Positions 8,079 to 12,648 of a stretch of 13,829 nt of DNA are shown here, one piece after another (positions within the stretch are counted from its first letter, which is position 1; each line of letters starts with the position of its first letter). Below the pieces are notes generated by a model that was not told the origin of the DNA, did not search any database, and was given only the letters and a program-made list of their open reading frames with translations. A program made the position numbers and the translations under genes. The DNA comes from a bacterium (lineage in GTDB: Bacteria; Babelota; Babeliae; Babelales; Chromulinivoraceae), in NCBI GenBank assembly GCA_947377595.1, contig CANCGK010000016.1, positions 1-13,829 on the forward strand, in the 5' to 3' direction.

Positions 8079-8573
8079 ATGATGAATGTAAAAAAAATGT
8101 ATGTAAGTTTATTCATGGTAGGTGCAGCTTTATTTTTAACGGGTTGTTGGCCATTTAAAGATGCTACCAAGAGTCTTAAGCCTGAATTAGTAATTATTAA
8201 TGTTTTAGAACAGCCAGAATTTGAAGATTGTCATATTCAAGGGTCAATTAATATTCCATTCGATGAGTTTGAAAGTAAAATTTCTTATTTAAATAAACAA
8301 AATCACTATGTCATCTATTGTGCTGATTATATGTGCATGTCAAGTGGCTTTTGTGCAAATCTTTTAAAGAAAGCTAAATTTGAGCATGTTTGGGCTTATG
8401 AAGGAGGTATGGCTGAATGGTATCAAAAAGGTTATCCTTTTGAAGGAAAGGCTCAATTTGAATATTTAGCTTCACAGTATGAAGATATGTTGCACGATGA
8501 GTCTGGTGATGTTCCAACTATAAGCGCAGAAAAGTTGCTTGAAAAAATTAAAGATTTTGCTGTTATTGCATAA
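8079..8573 (+). CDS. Rhodanese-domain lipoprotein
   Basis: A 164-aa secreted protein. The signal peptide ends in a lipobox, LTGC (Cys23), so it is predicted to be a lipid-anchored periplasmic protein. Residues about 35-118 form one rhodanese domain. CHIQGSINIPFDEF corresponds to the conserved GHIxGAxNIP strand, and YCADYMCMSS carries the probable active-site Cys81 in the loop. EGGMAEWYQKGYP is the standard C-terminal rhodanese signature. A C-terminal helical extension of about 45 residues follows. Single rhodanese domains transfer sulfane sulfur or act in redox signalling; the substrate cannot be inferred. The loop holds a second Cys (Cys86). AAGGA (8066-8070) supports ATG 8079 over 8082. It is the last gene before a terminator. 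Confidence 0.88.
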   Translation: MMNVKKMYVSLFMVGAALFLTGCWPFKDATKSLKPELVIINVLEQPEFEDCHIQGSINIPFDEFESKISYLNKQNHYVIYCADYMCMSSGFCANLLKKAKFEHVWAYEGGMAEWYQKGYPFEGKAQFEYLASQYEDMLHDESGDVPTISAEKLLEKIKDFAVIA

Positions 8574-8595
8574 TTTTTATGTATACATAAAGTAT

Positions 8596-8632
8596 AAAAA
8601 AGAGTCGTAGTGATCAGTTGCGGCTCTTTTTT
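8596..8632 (+). terminator. Rho-independent terminator after the bat-lepB-rhodanese unit
   Basis: AAAAAGAGTCG (8597-8607) pairs with CGGCTCTTTTTT (8621-8632) with one G-U pair, followed by further T residues. It lies 22 bp after the rhodanese stop and is the first strong terminator seen downstream of batA. Confidence 0.85.
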
Positions 8633-8675
8633 ATAGTGTGAATTTTAAAAAATATAAATAAAATGTATAAAAAAG

Positions 8676-8703
8676 TTGCATCAAATCAAGTTTTTGGTAT
8701 ATT
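8676..8703 (+). promoter_or_regulatory. Promoter of tRNA-Cys (extended -10)
   Basis: TTGCAT (8676-8681), a 16-bp spacer and TATATT (8698-8703), preceded by TGG, give an extended -10 element. It is about 55 bp upstream of the tRNA 5' end. A second TATAAT (8705-8710) has no matching -35. Confidence 0.5.
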
Positions 8704-8713
8704 ATATAATATC

Positions 8714-8741
8714 TATCGATAATTAAATAATTAACTATCGA
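8714..8741. repeat. TATCGA-containing inverted repeat in the tRNA-Cys leader
   Basis: TCGATA (8716-8721) and TATCGA (8736-8741) form an inverted repeat with a 14-nt A/T spacer. The same elements read as a CTATCGA direct repeat (8713-8719 and 8735-8741), and TATCGATA (8714-8721) is itself palindromic. It lies between the promoter and the tRNA, so it could be a leader hairpin or a protein site. Confidence 0.45.
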
Positions 8742-8758
8742 AGTTTGATATGATTTTT

Positions 8759-8832
8759 GGCGGCATGGCCAAGTGGTAAGGCGTGGGTCTGCAAAACCTT
8801 TATCCTCGGTTCGATTCCGAGTGCCGCCTCCA
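8759..8832 (+). tRNA. tRNA-Cys(GCA)
   Basis: Full cloverleaf. The 7-bp acceptor is GGCGGCA (8759-8765) with TGCCGCC (8822-8828). The D stem is GCC/GGC, the anticodon GCA lies at 8791-8793 in loop CTGCAAA, and the T arm is CTCGG-TTCGATT-CCGAG. The discriminator is T8829, as expected for tRNA-Cys, and the CCA tail is encoded at 8830-8832. The anticodon stem has a T-T mismatch at its base (8784/8800) next to a G-T pair (8785/8799). Confidence 0.97.
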
Positions 8833-8903
8833 AAGACTATGCAACGTACATATTATTTTATAAGTACATAATTTAATGTATTGTATAAAAAATAAAAAAA
8901 TAA

Positions 8904-8931
8904 TTGCAATATTCTATTGCAGTGTCATAAT
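8904..8931 (+). promoter_or_regulatory. Promoter of tRNA-Leu (extended -10)
   Basis: TTGCAA (8904-8909), a 16-bp spacer and CATAAT (8926-8931), preceded by TGT, place a start about 30 bp ahead of the tRNA. The layout matches the tRNA-Cys promoter. A small AAGCT/AGCTT hairpin (8932-8946) follows in the leader. Confidence 0.5.
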
Positions 8932-8968
8932 AAGCTATATGAGCTTTCTTTTGAAAAAAATATTGTGT

Positions 8969-9056
8969 GCCGTGGTGGCGAAATTGGTAGACGCAAAGGA
9001 CTTAAAATCCTTCGGGCTTTACGCCTGTGCCGGTTCGAGTCCGGCCCTCGGCACCA
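8969..9056 (+). tRNA. tRNA-Leu(UAA)
   Basis: Class II tRNA of 88 nt including encoded CCA (9054-9056), with discriminator A9053. The anticodon TAA is at 9003-9005 in loop CTTAAAA, with stem AAGGA/TCCTT. The long variable arm has stem CGGGC (9013-9017) with GCCTG (9023-9027), and the T arm is GCCGG-TTCGAGT-CCGGC. The acceptor stem GCCGTGG (8969-8975) with CCTCGGC (9046-9052) pairs except for a T-T mismatch at 8973/9048 (position 5:68). Otherwise canonical. Confidence 0.96.
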
Positions 9057-9159
9057 TTTTATTTTTATAATGTAACAATTTCTTTCTTTTTATATATCAA
9101 AAATCAGTTATATAATTTTCTCATATAAAATTATATTTTTGTAAAATACGAAAAGTTTC

Positions 9160-9187
9160 TTGACAATTATTCTATAGCTATTAGTTT
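9160..9187 (+). promoter_or_regulatory. Candidate promoter of the HU gene
   Basis: A perfect -35 TTGACA (9160-9165) lies 76 bp before the HU start. The best -10 at normal spacing is TAGTTT (9182-9187, 16-bp spacer), which is a poor match. The -35 is the convincing part. Confidence 0.4.
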
Positions 9188-9241
9188 AGCCATTAGTACA
9201 AGTTTTTTGTCCTTAGTAATATAAAGTTTTGAGGAAGTTAT

Positions 9242-9514
9242 ATGAATAAGGCACAAGTTTTAGAAAGCATGGCTAAATTAACGAAGATGTCAAAATCTTC
9301 TTGCAAAGTAGCTTTAGAAGCTTTCGTTGCGACAGTTGGCGCAGCTTTAAAGCAAAATAAGTCCGTAGTGCTTACTGGTTTTGGAACATTTGCTGTTATG
9401 AAACGCAAAAGTCGTGTCGGTGTAAATCCTGCGACTGGAAACAAAATGCAAATACCTGCAAAACGCGTTCCTAAATTTAAGCCTGGCAAAGCTTTAAAAG
9501 ATTTAGTTGGTTAA
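9242..9514 (+). CDS. hup: HU-family DNA-binding protein
   Basis: Histone-like nucleoid protein of 90 aa, the standard HU length, which binds and bends DNA as a dimer. Two N-terminal helices (MNKAQVLESMAKLTKMSKSS) are followed by the dimer core with GFGTF (46-50). The beta-arm carries RVGVNPATG with the intercalating Pro of the NP(A/x)TG motif, and then IPAKRVPKFKPGKALKDLV. The arm is rich in Lys and Arg, as expected for non-specific DNA binding. GAGGAAG (9231-9237) precedes the ATG. It is monocistronic, between the tRNA-Leu gene and its own terminator. HU versus IHF subunit cannot be strictly separated by eye, but HU is far more likely. Confidence 0.95.
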   Translation: MNKAQVLESMAKLTKMSKSSCKVALEAFVATVGAALKQNKSVVLTGFGTFAVMKRKSRVGVNPATGNKMQIPAKRVPKFKPGKALKDLVG

Positions 9515-9537
9515 TATCAGCTAAACTATAAAAAGTT

Positions 9538-9569
9538 AAAAAGGATGTCTGTTGTAAGGCATCCTTTTT
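9538..9569 (+). terminator. Rho-independent terminator after HU
   Basis: AAAAAGGATG (9538-9547) pairs perfectly with CATCCTTTTT (9560-9569). Three further inner pairs, one of them G-U, leave a 6-nt loop. It starts 23 bp after the HU stop and has an A-tract/T-tract layout. Confidence 0.9.
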
Positions 9570-9591
9570 CTTCTTCGAGTTGTATTTATGC

Positions 9592-9621
9592 TTGATCTTT
9601 TTTTATAAAGTTTCGTATACT
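9592..9621 (+). promoter_or_regulatory. Candidate promoter of the FUN14-like/MshEN unit
   Basis: TTGATC (9592-9597), an 18-bp spacer and TATACT (9616-9621) would start transcription about 25 bp before ATG 9652. This argues against the upstream in-frame ATG at 9580, which would put the promoter inside the coding region. Confidence 0.5.
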
Positions 9622-9651
9622 ATCAATAGTAATCATAAAAAAGGATCAATT

Positions 9652-10029
9652 ATGATGCAAAATATAAAAATGTTAATTTGGGATAGAAAGTCTCAGTTAG
9701 AGATTTGGATATCAAATTTACATTTGAATTCTTTAGATTTTATTCGATTTACTTCTTTTTTTGGAGTCGGCTTTTTAGGAGGCCTTTTTTTTAAAAGATG
9801 GAGTAAGTATATAATTATGGTAACCGTGTCTTTGATGATTTTTTTAGCTGTATTGCAAGGTTTTTCTATCATTACAGTTAATTTTTTAGTCATTGCTCGA
9901 TTGACAGGGTTACACAATATAACGAATATACAAACCATGTTGACAGCGTTGATACATATTGCTCATCAACATACATGGGAATTAAGTTGCAGCGGGATAG
10001 GTTTTATTATTGGATTTAAAACAGGATAA
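9652..10029 (+). CDS. Small membrane protein, FUN14-like
   Basis: A 125-aa protein with hydrophobic segments at about 30-47 (glycine-rich, FFGVGFLGGLFFKRWSK) and about 52-77 (YIIMVTVSLMIFLAVLQGFS), and a short C-terminal one ending GIGFIIGFKTG. The order of a Gly-rich helix, a Lys-flanked helix ending G(F/Y)xxVN, and a terminal GFxxGF(K/R)xG matches the small FUN14 family. Bacterial and archaeal members have no established function. The call is by eye and moderate. ATG 9652 has AAGGA (9641-9645) 6 nt upstream; the frame is open back to 9580, but that extension overlaps the promoter. It ends 2 nt before the MshEN gene, so the two are probably translated together. Confidence 0.6.
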   Translation: MMQNIKMLIWDRKSQLEIWISNLHLNSLDFIRFTSFFGVGFLGGLFFKRWSKYIIMVTVSLMIFLAVLQGFSIITVNFLVIARLTGLHNITNIQTMLTALIHIAHQHTWELSCSGIGFIIGFKTG

Positions 10030-10031
10030 GG

Positions 10032-10583
10032 ATGATCATGAAAAAAGAAATGTCATTTGTACAACGATTAACAACTTCATTACTTGCAAATCAAGCTATT
10101 ACACAAAAAGAAGCTGATTCGGTTGTAGCGATGTTTCATGATCGTGCAAAAGGACGAGTAGATAATTTTTTACTTGATGAAGGTATTGTTGAGCGCGAAG
10201 AATTATTAAAAGCTTTAAGCGCTGTTTATCAAGTTCCATATTTTGATGTGAACGGATACTTTTTTGAACACGAATTACTTGCAACATTTCCTCGTGATAT
10301 CTTAATATCAAAAGGAATTATTCCATTACAAGTTGATGAAGATGTTTTAATTGTTGTCGCAAGTAATCCAGAAGATCCAGAATTGTTAGATGTTATCGGT
10401 CATAGTGTTTCCTATGATGTGCAATTTAATGTTGGTTTACGCCGTGATATTATCGATGCTATTGAAGAATATTATGATCAATCAATCATTTTAGATGATG
10501 AAGATGATTACGAAGATGATGAATCTTTTGAAGACGATGAAGATGATGACATGGCTGAAGATATTTTTGATGATGAATATTAA
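10032..10583 (+). CDS. Stand-alone MshEN (type II secretion GspE N-terminal) domain protein with acidic tail
   Basis: A 183-aa soluble protein. Residues about 8-150 resemble the N-terminal MshEN domain of GspE/PilB ATPases. There are two helical repeats (RLTTSLLANQAITQKEAD at 12-29 and RVDNFLLDEGIVEREELLKA at 42-61), then the YxVPYFDVN strand, a (I/L)PLQVDEDVLIVVASNPEDP core, and a C-terminal helix. No ATPase domain follows. The last 33 residues are a tail with 21 Asp/Glu. In MshEN proteins that bind c-di-GMP the repeats begin RLG; here they read RLT and RVD, so ligand binding is doubtful. The start may be ATG 10032 or 10038; AAGGA (10028-10032) fits 10038 well. It is likely co-transcribed with the FUN14-like gene and ends at a terminator. 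Partner and pathway are unknown. Confidence 0.78.
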   Translation: MIMKKEMSFVQRLTTSLLANQAITQKEADSVVAMFHDRAKGRVDNFLLDEGIVEREELLKALSAVYQVPYFDVNGYFFEHELLATFPRDILISKGIIPLQVDEDVLIVVASNPEDPELLDVIGHSVSYDVQFNVGLRRDIIDAIEEYYDQSIILDDEDDYEDDESFEDDEDDDMAEDIFDDEY

Positions 10584-10602
10584 AAATCTGTTTTTCGTTT
10601 AT

Positions 10603-10637
10603 AAAAGTCGCTTGGTATATATCAAGCGACTTTTTTT
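10603..10637 (+). terminator. Rho-independent terminator after the MshEN gene
   Basis: AAAAGTCGCTTG (10603-10614) pairs perfectly with CAAGCGACTTTT (10623-10634) around an 8-nt loop, followed by three more T residues. It starts 20 bp after the stop codon. Confidence 0.92.
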
Positions 10638-10738
10638 ATAATCAGTTCTCGCCATTAAGGGTGTTTGTGATATATAATCTGTCCTAAATGTCAATATATG
10701 TTATGATTACATTATAAATAAAATAGGAGAGATCTATT

Positions 10739-11020
10739 ATGGAATTTTTGAAAAGCAGTATGATATTGAGCAGTTTGTTTTTGATCTGTTTTCTATCTTG
10801 TGCTTGTGATAATGATCGATTACCCAATCTTTGGCAGCCAAGTGACCGTGACATGATATCATTGAAAGAACTTAACAAAATAGCACAAGCACGACATGAA
10901 AAAAAAGCTTTAGATGAACAACAAGAACTAACTCAAGACAATCAAATGCCTGTATCTATTGAAAAAAATCAATCATTAATATGGTCTATAATTTGTTATG
11001 TAGTTGGTTGGGAAAAATAA
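10739..11020 (+). CDS. Small exported orphan, possible lipoprotein
   Basis: A 93-aa protein of no recognised family. The N-terminus is a signal-like segment (MEFLKSSMILSSLFLICFLS) followed by CACDND. FLSC or SCAC could serve as a weak lipobox, so lipid attachment is possible but not a clean match. The middle is charged and Gln-rich, with a probable short coiled coil (about 38-65, KELNKIAQARHEKKALDEQQ). The C-terminus is hydrophobic again (LIWSIICYVVGW), so it might be membrane-associated at both ends. AGGAGAG (10725-10731) 7 nt upstream is one of the best ribosome-binding sites in the window, which makes the gene credible. It stands alone between two terminators. Confidence 0.68.
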   Translation: MEFLKSSMILSSLFLICFLSCACDNDRLPNLWQPSDRDMISLKELNKIAQARHEKKALDEQQELTQDNQMPVSIEKNQSLIWSIICYVVGWEK

Positions 11021-11037
11021 CATTTTTATATATATAT

Positions 11038-11084
11038 AAATATCAGCAGTTTTGTCGGTAATTTTGATCTAACTGCTGATATTT
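11038..11084. terminator. Bidirectional rho-independent terminator between convergent genes
   Basis: AAATATCAGCAGTT (11038-11051) and AACTGCTGATATTT (11071-11084) form a perfect 14-bp stem with a 19-nt loop. It lies 18 bp after the plus-strand stop and 16 bp after the minus-strand stop, with A/T tracts on both sides, so it can serve both convergent genes. Confidence 0.85.
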
Positions 11085-11099
11085 TTGCACTGTATAAAC

Positions 11100-11765
11100 T
11101 TAAATTTCTTCTGATTTTGCTGTATGTTCAGCGAAAGATTTTTTTAACTCGGCTTCTATTCTTGTGCATGAAATGCATTGATGTATTATTTCAGATGTTT
11201 CAGTTTTGTAATGCATGGATTGAAACCATCCAAAACAATAGTTCCAATAAAGTTTCATTGTATTTTGTATGATAGCTATGTCTGAATTATGAGATTTTTT
11301 ACATTTAAATAATCCAAAATTAATATCATTTTTATTTTTTGATTCTTGTATCATGAATGTTAAAGATTGCAGAATTTCATTGTTTGCAGCTGTCGGTGAT
11401 AAAAAATTGCCTTGCGCATCGGTATCACCTTGAATGTTGAGTTGTTGACCATGCCGAGTTGCTGTAAATGTTAATAATTGTTGTTCTTTAGTATCTTGCG
11501 CAATTAAATTGACATTGTTATTACAATGTTCATCAATCCAATGTTGTTGATAAGATGGTAATATCTGAGCATATTTTGCTTGAGCTTGTTCTTCTCTTCT
11601 CTTTTGAGCTTGTGCAATATCAATTTCTTTTTCATTTTGTTCGTGCTTGAGTTGATCTAATAATGATTCTTTTGGAGGTTGTGATGTATCGCTTTGAATA
11701 TCTTGTGATACAAGATGTATGGTATACAAGATACAGCACATTGAAAAAGTTTTGCGTAAATTCAT
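11100..11765 (-). CDS. Secreted orphan protein with coiled coil and CxxC
   Basis: A 221-aa protein of no recognised family. A probable signal peptide covers the first 20 residues (MNLRKTFSMCCILYTIHLVS). A highly charged, Gln/Glu-rich coiled-coil segment lies at about 34-66, including LLDQLKHEQNEKEIDIAQAQ and KRREEQ. The rest is mixed alpha/beta with scattered aromatics. The C-terminal region contains several Cys, including CISC at about 197-200, so disulfides or a thiol site are possible in the periplasm. AAGGA (complement of 11771-11775) lies 5 nt before the ATG and supports the start. The gene is monocistronic, divergent from sufC. Codon use looks like the neighbours, with no sign of recent transfer. 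Confidence 0.72.
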   Translation of the reverse strand: MNLRKTFSMCCILYTIHLVSQDIQSDTSQPPKESLLDQLKHEQNEKEIDIAQAQKRREEQAQAKYAQILPSYQQHWIDEHCNNNVNLIAQDTKEQQLLTFTATRHGQQLNIQGDTDAQGNFLSPTAANNEILQSLTFMIQESKNKNDINFGLFKCKKSHNSDIAIIQNTMKLYWNYCFGWFQSMHYKTETSEIIHQCISCTRIEAELKKSFAEHTAKSEEI

Positions 11766-11791
11766 GATAATCCTTAAAAGTATATATATTT

Positions 11792-11836
11792 GATAATGTA
11801 ATTATCTTTCTACCTGTCTATAAATTATGTAATTAT
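11792..11836. promoter_or_regulatory. Palindrome and repeated ATGTAATTAT element upstream of sufC
   Basis: GATAAT-GTA-ATTATC (11792-11806) is a perfect 6-bp inverted repeat. Its core ATGTAATTAT (11796-11805) recurs at 11827-11836, 31 bp away (about three helical turns). The pair sits in the 130-bp divergent region between the secreted orphan and sufC. Tandem TATACT hexamers (11849-11860) downstream could be -10 elements of sufC. An operator role is inference only. Confidence 0.35.
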
Positions 11837-11895
11837 ATGAAAAAAATGTATACTTATACTTTATCATTATTTGTATAAAAAGGGTTTATCCTTCT

Positions 11896-12627
11896 ATGTT
11901 GGTATTACAAAATTTAACAGTTGTCGTTGAGCAAAAAAATATTATTCAAGATTTTTCTTTGCGTATTGCGCCAGGCACATTACATGTGATTATGGGGCAA
12001 AATGGTTCTGGGAAAAGCAGTCTAGCTCATACCATTATGGGTTTGCCTATGTATCAAATCATAGCAGGAGATATCTTTTTTCATAACAATTCTATTGCTG
12101 CAATGTCTTTGCATGATCGTAGTAGGGCGGGTATTTTTTTAGCTTTCCAGCAGCCGCTTGTCATTCCTGGTGTGCGTGTTTTTGAATTTTTAAAAGAAAT
12201 TTTTGCTTTGACTGGCAAGCAAATTTTGCCAGCCGATTTTCAAGCGTTAGTGACAAATTATTGTGCTCAGGTTGGTTTAGATATTTCTTTTTTGTATCGT
12301 GGTTTGAATGAAAATTTTTCTGGCGGCGAAAAAAAACGATTAGAAATCGTGCAAATGCTTATTTTGCAGCCAAAATTAATTATTTTAGATGAAATCGATT
12401 CTGGTCTTGATGTTGATGCTTTACGAGCAATTGGAGGATGCATTCGTGCATATCTTGCAGCGCATCAAGATGTCAGTTGCATTGTCATTACGCATTATCG
12501 AAGAATTTTAGACTATGTCACTCCAAATTATGTTCACGTTATGCATCATGGTAAGATAGTTCGTTCTGGAGATGCGCAATTATCTTATGAAATTGAATCG
12601 CAAGGATACGATGTCTACAATGTTTAA
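11896..12627 (+). CDS. sufC: SufC, Fe-S cluster assembly ATPase
   Basis: Cytoplasmic ABC-type ATPase of the SUF system, 243 aa, which drives conformational change in the SufBCD scaffold during Fe-S cluster assembly. All nucleotide-binding motifs are present: Walker A GQNGSGKS (34-41), Q-loop Gln85 in FLAFQQP, signature FSGGEKKR (141-148), Walker B LIILDE (161-166) followed by the DSGLDVDAL D-loop, and switch His200. The FAFQxP and SGGEKKRxE forms and IDSGLD are diagnostic of SufC among ABC proteins. AGGG (11881-11884) lies 11 nt from the ATG. It is the first gene of the operon, with sufB 21 nt downstream, and no membrane domain is encoded nearby. Confidence 0.96.
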   Translation: MLVLQNLTVVVEQKNIIQDFSLRIAPGTLHVIMGQNGSGKSSLAHTIMGLPMYQIIAGDIFFHNNSIAAMSLHDRSRAGIFLAFQQPLVIPGVRVFEFLKEIFALTGKQILPADFQALVTNYCAQVGLDISFLYRGLNENFSGGEKKRLEIVQMLILQPKLIILDEIDSGLDVDALRAIGGCIRAYLAAHQDVSCIVITHYRRILDYVTPNYVHVMHHGKIVRSGDAQLSYEIESQGYDVYNV

Positions 12628-12648
12628 TCGATTGCATGAGGTATGTGC

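Noticed and set aside
8876..9070. A 64-codon plus-strand open frame across the tRNA-Leu region
   Set aside because: It runs straight through the complete tRNA-Leu gene and has no Shine-Dalgarno; the RNA gene explains the sequence.
9238..9489. An 83-codon minus-strand open frame antisense to HU
   Set aside because: Complete antisense overlap with a textbook HU gene and no initiation signal; a shadow frame.
9580..9651. An N-terminal extension of the FUN14-like protein starting at ATG 9580
   Set aside because: The promoter candidate and the good AAGGA site both lie downstream of 9580, and the added residues would precede the natural start at 9652.
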